64,000 nucleotides of DNA from NCBI GenBank assembly GCA_001464895.1, contig LNEE01000032.1, forward strand, positions 62,001 to 126,000, read 5' to 3'. This DNA comes from Betaproteobacteria bacterium Ga0077532. Lineage in GTDB: Bacteria > Pseudomonadota > Gammaproteobacteria > Burkholderiales > Ga0077523. Numbering within the stretch: position 1 is the first letter of the stretch; every line of letters starts with the position of its first letter. This document shows, piece after piece, positions 38,095 to 45,804 of this stretch. The notes below the pieces were generated by a model that ran no database searches, had not been told where the DNA came from, and saw only the letters and a program-made list of their open reading frames with translations. The position numbers and the translations under genes are program-made.

Positions 38095-39565
38095 GCGCAG
38101 CTCCCGGAGCGTGGTCCGATTCGAGCGCCGCGCGCGCGACCAGCAGATCGTCGAAGGGCAGTCGGCGGCCGGCGATCTCCTGCGTGGTCTCGTGCCCCTT
38201 GCCGGCGATCAGCACGATGTCGGCGGGCGTCGCGAGGCGCAGTGCAGACCGGATGGCGTCGGCGCGATCGATCTCGACCTGGTGATTGGAACGCGCACCG
38301 GCCACGATCTGATCGACGATGGTGCGCGGATCCTCCGAGCGCGGATTGTCGCTGGTGACGATCGCGAGATGAGCGAGGCGGGTCGCAACCTCCCCCATGA
38401 GCGGACGCTTGCCGGGATCGCGGTCGCCGCCGCAACCGAACACGCAGAGAAGCCGTGCACCGGGCTCGTGACCGACGAGTTCCCGCAGCGTCTCGAGCGC
38501 CTTCTCGAGTGCGTCGGGCGTGTGTGCGTAGTCCACGACGACGAGTGGCCGGCCCGGAAGGCGCAGCATCTCGAGACGGCCGCGCACGGGTTCGATGTGC
38601 GCAAGGGCCTGCACGGCGGGCACGAGTGCCACACCGGAGGTCAGCAGCACGCCGAGCGTTCCGAGCAGGTTGCTCACGTTGAACCCGCCGATCATGCGGC
38701 TCTGCAGTTCGGCGGGACCCCAGGGCGTCCGGATCTCCAGCTGCAGTCCACGCGTGGAGAGATCGACGCGATGCGCCGCGATGTCGCCGCGGCCGATGCC
38801 GTAGCGCAGGACCGGAACGCCGGCGCCGTCGACGCGATCGGCCAGCCCGCGGCCGAACTCGTCGTCGAGGTTGATGACGGCGTGACCGAGTCCGGGCCAG
38901 GTGAAGAGCTTCTCCTTGGCCGCACCGTACGACGCCATGTCGCCGTGGTAGTCGAGATGGTCGCGCGTGAGGTTCGTGAAGAGTGCGGTGTCGAACTTCA
39001 CGCCCGTCACGCGCCCCTGGTCGAGCGCGTGGGACGACACCTCCATCGCCACCGCGTCCGCGCCCGCATCGCAGAGCGTGCGGAGTTCGCGCTGGAGCGT
39101 GACGGCATCGGGCGTCGTGTGCGTCGCGGTCTTCAACTGCCCGGGGAATCCGTTGCCCAGTGTGCCGATGACCGCCGAGCGACGGCCGCTGTGACCGAGC
39201 GCCTGGGCGATCCAGTGGGAGCACGAGGTCTTGCCGTTGGTCCCCGTGACGCCCGCCATCCACAGCGACCGGGATGGATGGCCGTAGACGTGTGCCGCGA
39301 TCGCCGGCGCGAGTCCGCGCAGACCGCCGACACCGAGCTGGGGCACGGCGATGTGCGCCGGCCAACGGAATCCGTCGGTCTCCCAGAGGACGCCCGCTGC
39401 GCCACGGGCCACGGCCTGTTCGATATGGGCGCGACCGTCCGAGCGATCGCCAGGGAAGGCGAGGAAGACATCGCCCGGCGCGACGGTGCGGGAGTCCTGC
39501 GTGACGTGACGGACAGGGACGCCCAGTGTCGTGAGCAGCGCGGGGTCGAAGACGGGCGCGGTCAT
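38087..39565 (-). CDS. murE: UDP-MurNAc-L-alanyl-D-glutamate--2,6-diaminopimelate ligase MurE
   Basis: Adds the third residue of the stem peptide. The 492 residues carry TQDSRTVAPGDVFLAFPG, the P-loop VTGTNGKTSCSHWIAQAL, the carbamylated-lysine region and DYAHTPDALEKAL. The motif SDNPRSEDP is the DNPR box diagnostic for meso-diaminopimelate, so the wall should be the ordinary Gram-negative DAP type. The ATG has GGAGGAGGT directly upstream and overlaps the ftsI stop as ATGA. Confidence 0.96.
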   Translation of the reverse strand: MTAPVFDPALLTTLGVPVRHVTQDSRTVAPGDVFLAFPGDRSDGRAHIEQAVARGAAGVLWETDGFRWPAHIAVPQLGVGGLRGLAPAIAAHVYGHPSRSLWMAGVTGTNGKTSCSHWIAQALGHSGRRSAVIGTLGNGFPGQLKTATHTTPDAVTLQRELRTLCDAGADAVAMEVSSHALDQGRVTGVKFDTALFTNLTRDHLDYHGDMASYGAAKEKLFTWPGLGHAVINLDDEFGRGLADRVDGAGVPVLRYGIGRGDIAAHRVDLSTRGLQLEIRTPWGPAELQSRMIGGFNVSNLLGTLGVLLTSGVALVPAVQALAHIEPVRGRLEMLRLPGRPLVVVDYAHTPDALEKALETLRELVGHEPGARLLCVFGCGGDRDPGKRPLMGEVATRLAHLAIVTSDNPRSEDPRTIVDQIVAGARSNHQVEIDRADAIRSALRLATPADIVLIAGKGHETTQEIAGRRLPFDDLLVARAALESDHAPGAARV

Positions 39566-41292
39566 ACCTCCTCCGCGGGGACGTCGGACATCTCGGGCAT
39601 GGGAACGCGGGGAATCGGCAGATCCGGGGGCACTGCAAGCACCCGCAGTGCACCGGAGAGCACGGATGACACGACCGGTGCGGCAACCGTCCCACCGTAG
39701 TGGTGACCTGCGCTCGGCTCGTCGATCATCACTGCCACGATGAGACGCGGCGCCGATGCTGGCGCGAAGCCGATGAACGACGACGCGTAGCGGTCGGGCG
39801 CATAGCGACCGTTCACGAGCTTGTGTGCGGTGCCGGTCTTGCCGCCGACGCTGTAGCCGACGACCTGGGCACGCGGCGCCGTCCCGCCTGGCTGCGTGAC
39901 GAGCTGCAGCATCTCGCGGAGCTGGCGGGCGGTCTCAGGCGCGATCACGGGAACGCCCACCACCGGCTCGGTGCGACGCAAGAGGGTGAGCGGCAGAAGC
40001 TCGCCTTCGGTGCAGAACACCGTGTACGCGCGGGCAAGCTGCATGAGACTCACCGAGATGCCATGGCCATAGCTCATGGTGGCCTGCTCGATCGGCTTCC
40101 AGGTGCGGTGATCGCGCAGCCGGCCACCCGCCTCGCCGGGAAAGCCGAGCTGGGGAACAGTGCCGAAACCCGCAGCGGAAAGGGCCTCCCACATGCGCTT
40201 CGGTTCCATCGACAGCGCCATGCGCGCCGTCCCGACGTTGGAGGACTTCTGGATGATCTGCGATACGGTGAGATTGCCCGCCGCGTGGGCGTCGTGGATC
40301 GTGCGCGATCCGATGGTGAGTGCCCCGCCGGCGGTCTGGATGATCGAATCGGGCCGCACGAGTCCGTCCTGCAGCGCTGCAGCCACCGTGAACGGCTTGA
40401 GGGTGGAGCCGGGCTCGAACAGATCGACGAGCGCACGGTTCCTCGCGTGCTCGGTGTCGTAGCGCGCACGGTTGTTCGGGTTGTAGGTGGGCACGTTCGC
40501 GAGTGCCAGCACCTCGCCCGTCCGCACGTCGAGCACCACGATGCTGCCGGCGCGCGCGCGATGCATCGCCACGGCGTTCTTCAGTTCGCGATACGCGAGG
40601 TACTGAAGCTTCAGGTCGATCGAGAGCGCGATGTCGCGCCCCTGACGCGGCGCGCGCACGCCCTCGACGTCCTCGATGACGCGCCCCTTCCGGTCGCGGA
40701 TCACACGGCGGCTGCCCGTCTTGCCGGCGAGTTGCTCCTGGAAGGCGAGTTCGATGCCTTCGCGCCCGCGGTCGTCCAGATCGGTGAATCCGATGAGGTG
40801 CGAGGCAACGTCTCCGGCCGGGTAGTAGCGGCGGTACTCCTTGTCCACGAATACGCCGGGCACGGCGAGACGCATGACCTCCCTCGCCTTCTCGGGCGGA
40901 AGCTGGCGCTTCAGCCACACGAAGTCGCGTTCGCGGTCGCCGAGTTTCTGATCGAGTTCGGCGAGCGTGAAACCGAGCGCCTTCGCGAGCGCGGCGCGCT
41001 TGTCGGCGGGGATCTCGACGGTCGACGGACTGGCCCACACCGATTCCACCGGGGTCGACACCGCGAGGGGTTCGCCGTGACGATCGGTGATCATGCCGCG
41101 GTGGGCCGACATCTCCAGCGTGCGGCCGTAGCGCGATTCGCCCTTCGCCTGGAGAAAGTCGCGCTGCATCCCCTGCAACCAGAGCGCACGCACGGCGAGA
41201 CCGGCGAAGCTCGCGATCAGCAGCGTGAGGACGAAGCGCGTGCGCCAGACGGGCAGCCGCAGCGACAGGAGCGGATGATGTGCCGGGTTCAC
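39562..41292 (-). CDS. ftsI: Division-specific transpeptidase FtsI (PBP3)
   Basis: Class B penicillin-binding protein of 576 residues acting with FtsW at the septum. One N-terminal membrane helix (about residues 18-37), then the dimerisation/pedestal region and the transpeptidase domain with Ser296-x-x-Lys299 in FEPGSTLKPF, SSN at 350-352 and KTGT at 485-488. The C-terminus is rich in Pro. Start is GTG at 41292, overlapping the ftsL stop as GTGA. Confidence 0.95.
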   Translation of the reverse strand: MNPAHHPLLSLRLPVWRTRFVLTLLIASFAGLAVRALWLQGMQRDFLQAKGESRYGRTLEMSAHRGMITDRHGEPLAVSTPVESVWASPSTVEIPADKRAALAKALGFTLAELDQKLGDRERDFVWLKRQLPPEKAREVMRLAVPGVFVDKEYRRYYPAGDVASHLIGFTDLDDRGREGIELAFQEQLAGKTGSRRVIRDRKGRVIEDVEGVRAPRQGRDIALSIDLKLQYLAYRELKNAVAMHRARAGSIVVLDVRTGEVLALANVPTYNPNNRARYDTEHARNRALVDLFEPGSTLKPFTVAAALQDGLVRPDSIIQTAGGALTIGSRTIHDAHAAGNLTVSQIIQKSSNVGTARMALSMEPKRMWEALSAAGFGTVPQLGFPGEAGGRLRDHRTWKPIEQATMSYGHGISVSLMQLARAYTVFCTEGELLPLTLLRRTEPVVGVPVIAPETARQLREMLQLVTQPGGTAPRAQVVGYSVGGKTGTAHKLVNGRYAPDRYASSFIGFAPASAPRLIVAVMIDEPSAGHHYGGTVAAPVVSSVLSGALRVLAVPPDLPIPRVPMPEMSDVPAEEV

Positions 41293-41570
41293 GGCACCCC
41301 CACCAGCGGCGAAGCGGGAATCATCTGGATACGCTCAGTGGGCGGCACGCGCATGCGCAGGCGGGAGGTCGCCACGCTCTCGATGCGGGAGTGCATGGCC
41401 CAGGTGCTCTGCTCGAGCTGGAGCTGGCCCCATTCCTCGTCGAGCATGCGGGCGTTGGCCTGCTCCTTCTGCAGTTCCACGAAGAGGCTGCGGGCGCGGT
41501 GCTGGGCCGCGACGGTGCCGAGTGCGCAGAGCACCACGACGGCGAGCAGGACGAGATCGAGGCGGATCAT
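41289..41570 (-). CDS. ftsL: Cell division protein FtsL
   Basis: Small bitopic divisome protein of 93 residues: a membrane helix right at the N-terminus ([20 protein letters not shown]) followed by a coiled-coil-like periplasmic stretch with [21 protein letters not shown]. Sequence conservation in FtsL is low; the call rests on size, topology and the exact place between rsmH and ftsI, with 4-base overlaps on both sides. Confidence 0.88.
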   Translation of the reverse strand: MIRLDLVLLAVVVLCALGTVAAQHRARSLFVELQKEQANARMLDEEWGQLQLEQSTWAMHSRIESVATSRLRMRVPPTERIQMIPASPLVGVP

Positions 41571-42520
41571 CGCTTTTCCAGCACGCGCATGATCGCGCTG
41601 CGGGCGCGCGGGTTGGCGGTGATCTCGGTCGGCGTGGCGCGCACGGCCTTGCCGATCAGCCGCATCTCGGGGGCGGGGATCTCGGCGGCGCGGATCGGCA
41701 GACGCGCAGGGAGGGACGGCGACGAGGCGCGATCACGCATGAAGCGCTTCACGATCCGGTCCTCCAGCGAATGAAATGCGATCACCACCAGGCGCCCCCC
41801 TGCCCCAAGCCGCGCACAGGCGGCGGCCAACCCTACTTCCAGCTCTTCAAGCTCCTGATTGACGTGAATCCGTAGAGCTTGAAAGGTGCGCGTCGCCGGG
41901 TCCTGGCCTGGCTCGCGCGTACGGACAACGGCTGCCACGAGCGCGGCAAGTTGCCGTGTCGTCCGGAGAGCGTCTCCGGACCGAGCCGCAACAACCGCTC
42001 TTGCAATCTGTTGAGCAAACCGTTCTTCGCCATAGCGCCAGATGACCTCCGCAATGTCCTTCTCCGATGCCCGCGCGAGCCATTCGGACGCCGGCTCTCC
42101 GCTCGACGGATCCATCCGCATGTCGAGTGGTCCGTCGCGCCGAAAGCTGAACCCCCGCGCCGCATCGTCCAGTTGGGGTGAAGACACACCCACGTCCAGC
42201 AACACCCCATCAGCGACTGCCACCTGCAAATCGTCCAGCACCTCGCCGATCCGGCTGACCCGCTGGTGCACGCAGCGGAATCGCGGATCGCTCCACGTCG
42301 CCGCGACCGCCACGGCCTCGGGATCACGGTCGATCGCGATCAGACGGCCTGACGGCCCGAGCCTCTCCAGGATCAGCCGACTGTGCCCGCCGCGCCCGAA
42401 GGTGCCGTCCACATAGACGCCGTCCGGTCGTACCGCCAGGGCTTCCACCGCCTCCACCCCCATCACGGGCAGATGCGGTCGTGCCCCACCGCCACCGGCG
42501 GCCGGGGCCGCGTCGGTCAC
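41567..42520 (-). CDS. rsmH: 16S rRNA (cytosine-1402-N4)-methyltransferase RsmH
   Basis: SAM-dependent enzyme modifying C1402 in the ribosomal P site (formerly MraW). The 317 residues contain [18 protein letters not shown] (SAM loop), [20 protein letters not shown], and [14 protein letters not shown], with the final [17 protein letters not shown]. Start is GTG at 42520, overlapping the mraZ stop as GTGA. Confidence 0.96.
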   Translation of the reverse strand: MTDAAPAAGGGGARPHLPVMGVEAVEALAVRPDGVYVDGTFGRGGHSRLILERLGPSGRLIAIDRDPEAVAVAATWSDPRFRCVHQRVSRIGEVLDDLQVAVADGVLLDVGVSSPQLDDAARGFSFRRDGPLDMRMDPSSGEPASEWLARASEKDIAEVIWRYGEERFAQQIARAVVAARSGDALRTTRQLAALVAAVVRTREPGQDPATRTFQALRIHVNQELEELEVGLAAACARLGAGGRLVVIAFHSLEDRIVKRFMRDRASSPSLPARLPIRAAEIPAPEMRLIGKAVRATPTEITANPRARSAIMRVLEKR

Positions 42521-42993
42521 AGGGCGAAATTCTCCAAACCGGGCGGCGGCTTGCCGTCACCCCGGTCCAGCTGCGCGAGCTGCGCTTCCCAGGCCTCGAC
42601 ACTCCAGACCTCGAAGTGCGAACCCTGCCCGACCATCATCACCTGCTTGTCGATGCCAGCGAATTTCCGCAACTCGGGCGAGACCAGCACCCGCCCGCTG
42701 TTGTCGAGATCCACCTCCTCGGCAAAACCCACGAGGAGCCGCTTCCACAGGCTGGTCTGGGGATCGAAGCTCGAGAACCCCATGATCCGGTCGCGAATGG
42801 GCCCCCAGGCCGGAGCGGGATAAAGGAGCAGGCAGCGATGCGGATGCGCTGTTAGTACCAACTTACCGCTCGAGCCCTGCTGTTCCTGACCATCACCAGA
42901 TCCAAAGCCACGCTGCAGGCCGTCGCGATGCCGTGTGGGGACGGCGAGCCGCCCCTTCGCATCGAGACTGAGTTGTGCAGCGCCCTGGAACAC
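42517..42993 (-). CDS. mraZ: Transcriptional regulator MraZ
   Basis: SpoVT-AbrB-like double-domain regulator that represses its own dcw operon in E. coli. The 158 residues begin [23 protein letters not shown] (first AbrB half) and contain [21 protein letters not shown] (second half). Between strands of the first half there is a Gly/Ser/Gln-rich insert around residues 30-43 that makes this protein slightly longer than the common length of about 150. Start is GTG at 42993. A matching three-repeat operator lies about 40-64 bases upstream. Confidence 0.95.
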   Translation of the reverse strand: MFQGAAQLSLDAKGRLAVPTRHRDGLQRGFGSGDGQEQQGSSGKLVLTAHPHRCLLLYPAPAWGPIRDRIMGFSSFDPQTSLWKRLLVGFAEEVDLDNSGRVLVSPELRKFAGIDKQVMMVGQGSHFEVWSVEAWEAQLAQLDRGDGKPPPGLENFAL

Positions 42994-43032
42994 CGTGATA
43001 TGACCCCGTCGAGACAGAAATAAACAGAAAAA

Positions 43033-43057
43033 CCCACTTTCACCAACTTTTTCCCAC
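43033..43057 (-). promoter_or_regulatory. MraZ operator: three direct repeats with 10-bp period
   Basis: On the minus strand GTGGG (43053-43057), GTTGG (43043-43047) and GTGGG (43033-43037) are spaced by exactly 5 bases each, the TGGG-N5 pattern known for MraZ boxes. The middle copy differs at one base. It directly follows and partly overlaps the -10 element of the dcw promoter, so MraZ binding should block initiation. Confidence 0.8.
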
Positions 43058-43084
43058 TCTATTTGAAAGAATTGGCAGGGTCAA
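43056..43084 (-). promoter_or_regulatory. Sigma70-type promoter of the dcw operon
   Basis: TTGACC (43079-43084) and TAGAGT (43056-43061) on the minus strand are separated by 17 bases; 5 and 4 of 6 consensus positions match. The predicted start near 43049 lies inside the MraZ repeats and gives a leader of about 55 bases before the mraZ GTG. Confidence 0.75.
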
Positions 43085-43389
43085 GGGATGGGTCAAGGAA
43101 AATTTCTAGGCGCGACAAAGACTTATGCGCGAGTCTTCACGCACGGGGAATCGAGGGGAGTTCAATTGATTGAAGGATTCACGCCCTGAACTTAAGGTGA
43201 AATCTCAAGTTTCGTCAGGGTCGGCATCGTGCGCCGAGCAGCGCACCTGGGGCGGAAAACGCGGGGGCGAGTCCCACCGCGTGGCCCGTGGACCAACGGA
43301 TCCAGGGGTGGATTCCCACCCGGCCGCAATAGGCGGGGCCGCCGCGTGTTTCTCGCGGCACCCGACCGATATCGGGACAAAGAAGAAGT
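43085..43389. other. mraZ-rnpB intergenic region
   Basis: About 300 bases between the dcw promoter and the 3' end of rnpB. No ORF with a credible start or known family was seen. A 6-bp stem (GCCGCG/CGCGGC around 43340-43358) lies about 30 bases past the rnpB end; it has no T-run, so it is at best a weak end signal for rnpB. Confidence 0.4.
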
Positions 43390-43862
43390 TGGCGAAGCGG
43401 GCCTGTAAGCCGGGTTCTGTTCGGGGCTTGCGCCCCGTGACAGTCATTCCTCTGGGACCGCAGTTGCCTGCGGCCTCTAGCAACCTACCCGGGAGCGGCG
43501 CGGGCCACGCCATAGCCCCCCTATTTGGTCTTGCACCGGATGGGGTTTGCCGACCCCGGACGTCACCGCCGGGGTAGTGCGCTCTTACCGACGACGCGCC
43601 TCACCGCGCCGCCCGCACGTCCACCGACGCACGGCACTTTTTCAACCTTGCCGCCGACCGCTCGGAGAACTGCCCTCCTCGAGGTGACCTGAAGCCACCC
43701 GCTCGCGCGGGTCGCTACGGCCAGCAGTCGATGGCGGTGTACTTTCTGTTGCACTGATCCGTCGCCTCGCGACGCCCGGCCGTTAGCCGGCATCCTGCCC
43801 TGTGGTGCCCGGACTTTCCTCTGCGGGACGAACCCGCAGCGACTGCCCGGCCTGCTTCGCCA
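43390..43862 (-). ncRNA. rnpB: RNase P RNA, bacterial type A
   Basis: Catalytic RNA that processes tRNA 5' ends. On the minus strand the signature GAGGAAAGTCCGGGC occurs near the 5' end, GACCAAATAGGGGGGCTATG in the middle and CAGAACCCGGCTTACAGG near the 3' end. Terminal helix P1 pairs GCGAAGC (5', 43854-43860) with GCTTCGC (3', 43392-43398), which sets the ends. At about 470 nt it is longer than E. coli RNase P RNA (377 nt); about 40 extra bases at 43591-43632 sit in the helix bearing GGTAAGAGCGCAC. Ends are approximate. Confidence 0.93.
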
Positions 43863-43868
43863 GGGCGG

Positions 43869-43898
43869 ATTATGGGCGCGACGTCCCATCGCAGCCAG
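43869..43898 (-). promoter_or_regulatory. rnpB promoter
   Basis: CATAAT (43869-43874 on the minus strand, 5 of 6 consensus) lies seven bases before the predicted 5' end of RNase P RNA. A weak -35 (CTGGCT-like, spacing 18) is upstream. The exact spacing to the RNA end is the main support. Confidence 0.6.
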
Positions 43899-43983
43899 CA
43901 CGAAGTGGCGGGGGAACCAAACCCACACGAGACATTGCAACCCCGCTTACCGCCGCCGGAGACGTTCCGCATGGGTCGAGGGA

Positions 43984-43989
43984 TATACT
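43984..43989 (+). promoter_or_regulatory. Possible -10 box for the NYN-domain gene
   Basis: TATACT (5 of 6 consensus) occurs 123 bases before the start codon, in the short region divergent from rnpB. No good -35 is visible at 16-18 bases. Confidence 0.35.
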
Positions 43990-44111
43990 CGGCCGTCTCA
44001 TGCACGGCGGGCTCGTTCCGACATGGCTCACGACCCGGAAGCAGGCGCGCGCAATGCGCACCCTCGCTGCCCCCGACCCGCCGTCCGCATCCCCAGCTCC
44101 AGGAGAAACCG

Positions 44112-45170
44112 TTGGCCAACGAAACCCAAAGCATGGCGCTGTTCTGCGACTTCGAGAACGTCGCGCTCGGCGTCCGTGACGCGAAGTACGAGAAGTTCGA
44201 CATCAAGAAGGTTCTGGAGCGGCTGCTGCTGAAGGGCAGCATCGTCGTGAAGAAGGCGTACTGCGACTGGGATCGCTACAAGGGCTTCAAGGCGCCCATG
44301 CACGAGGCATCGTTCGAACTGATCGAGATCCCCCACGTGCGGCAGTCCGGCAAGAACTCCGCCGACATCCGCATGGTCGTGGACGCGCTGGACCTCTGCT
44401 ACACGAAGTCCCACGTCGACACGTTCGTGCTGATCACCGGTGACTCCGATTTCTCGCCTCTCGTCTCGAAGCTGCGCGAGAACAACAAGACGGTGATCGG
44501 CGTGGGCGTGAAGAATTCGACCTCGGACCTTCTGATCGCCAACTGCGACGAGTTCATCTACTACGACGATCTGGTCCGGGAGAAGCCCAGACGCGCAGCG
44601 ACGCCGCGAGCAAAGCCGATACCCAGGACGCCGGCACGGGAGGCCCCGGAAGCGCCTCCCGCGGCTGCACCGGCGCCGATCGAGGCCGTCGCCGAAGTCG
44701 CAACGGAAGAGGTCGCAGCCGAGGCGCCGAAGCGCAAGCCGGCTGCACGGAGTCGGCGCGGAACGAAGGCGGCAGCGGCGAAGCAGGACGTGGCCACCGA
44801 GATTCAGGAGGTTCCCGCCGACACCATGCCGGTTGCCGAGGCACCGGACACCATCGACACCGAGCCCACCAACGGCAACGGCGCCGAGACGTTCGTAAAG
44901 ACCGAGGAGCAGAAGAAGGTGGAAGCCATCGAACTGGTGATGGAAACCATCGAGGCCATGGCAACCGAACGCGGTGCAGAAGACAAGATCTGGGGTTCGA
45001 TGGTGAAGCAGGCGTTGAAGCGCCGGCGCCCGGGCTTCAACGAGAACTACTACGGTTTCAGTTCGTTCTCGCGCCTTCTCGACGAGGCGGAAGCGCGAAA
45101 GCTGCTGACACTGGAACACGACGAGAAGTCGGGCGGCGTCATCATCCGTGGGTTCAGCAGCGACTGGTGA
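44112..45170 (+). CDS. NYN-domain (PIN-like) protein with C-terminal OST-HTH/LOTUS domain
   Basis: Probable RNA-acting nuclease of 352 residues. The TTG at 44112 is preferred because AGGAG lies 6 bases before it. Residues 8-155 form a NYN domain (LabA/DUF88) with acidic positions Asp13 (FCDFEN), Asp85 and Asp91 (SADIRMVVDALD), Asp111 and Asp113 (ITGDSDFSPLV), as expected for metal-dependent PIN-like catalysis. A basic, Ala/Pro/Glu-rich linker (about 157-270) connects to an OST-HTH/LOTUS domain (about 275-350, with WGSMVKQALKRRRPGFNE and SFSRLLDEAEARKLL). Target unknown. It is divergent from rnpB. Confidence 0.85.
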   Translation: MANETQSMALFCDFENVALGVRDAKYEKFDIKKVLERLLLKGSIVVKKAYCDWDRYKGFKAPMHEASFELIEIPHVRQSGKNSADIRMVVDALDLCYTKSHVDTFVLITGDSDFSPLVSKLRENNKTVIGVGVKNSTSDLLIANCDEFIYYDDLVREKPRRAATPRAKPIPRTPAREAPEAPPAAAPAPIEAVAEVATEEVAAEAPKRKPAARSRRGTKAAAAKQDVATEIQEVPADTMPVAEAPDTIDTEPTNGNGAETFVKTEEQKKVEAIELVMETIEAMATERGAEDKIWGSMVKQALKRRRPGFNENYYGFSSFSRLLDEAEARKLLTLEHDEKSGGVIIRGFSSDW

Positions 45171-45236
45171 GGAAGGACTTCCCGGATCTTTGCGAAGTCA
45201 TTGCAAGACCGGTCGCGCCAGTAGATCAGAGTCTTC

Positions 45237-45758
45237 CTAGCGCGCGCCCTCCTCGGTATCCATCTCGTCGAACGCCTTGTCGCGGCGGTGGACGGTGACA
45301 GCCTTCGCGAGCTTGCCGGCGCGCTCGTTCTGATACGCGACCAGGCGCTCCTTGGGAATGCAAACCCGGGAGTACGCCGTGGTCGTCTTCTTCAGGTACT
45401 CGAGGTTTTCGTAGATGACGGCGGACTCTACGAAGACCGGCAGGTCCTCGTCGCGGATCATCCGCTGGATCAGGGCCCTCTCTGCGGGGTCCGTGCGGTC
45501 CCGGAACTTCTCGTAGGCCACGGTGCGCATGGCCCCCTCCAGGCGCGCGACCATCGCCGACCGGGCGTTCGCCTTCGCCGTCTCGATGACCTCCTGCGGT
45601 CCGCGCGCCAGCCCCGAATCGCAGATGTGGTTCCGCGTCTGCTGGTAGTACCAGCCAGGTGCGCCTTCGATCCGGACCGACTCCATGCGCTCCAGATGTT
45701 GCTCGAACATGAAGGTGATGAAGGTCCTGACGAGCGCGAAAGCAAGGGATTCGAGCAT
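45237..45758 (-). CDS. Membrane-anchored protein of unknown function in the LPP20 cluster
   Basis: Protein of 173 residues that I cannot place in a named family. A hydrophobic N-terminus (MLESLAFALVRTFITFMF) could anchor it. The segment ETAKANARSAMVARLEGAM resembles the regularly spaced Ala helix of LPP20 proteins, but the similarity is short. A charged C-terminus ends DEMDTEEGAR. It lies 46 bases downstream of the transglutaminase-like gene on the same strand and converges on the NYN gene, so it probably belongs with the envelope cluster. Confidence 0.6.
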   Translation of the reverse strand: MLESLAFALVRTFITFMFEQHLERMESVRIEGAPGWYYQQTRNHICDSGLARGPQEVIETAKANARSAMVARLEGAMRTVAYEKFRDRTDPAERALIQRMIRDEDLPVFVESAVIYENLEYLKKTTTAYSRVCIPKERLVAYQNERAGKLAKAVTVHRRDKAFDEMDTEEGAR

Positions 45759-45804
45759 GGATGACCTTTGATCGAAAGGGCGGCGACAGATTCGCTACGT
45801 GTCG

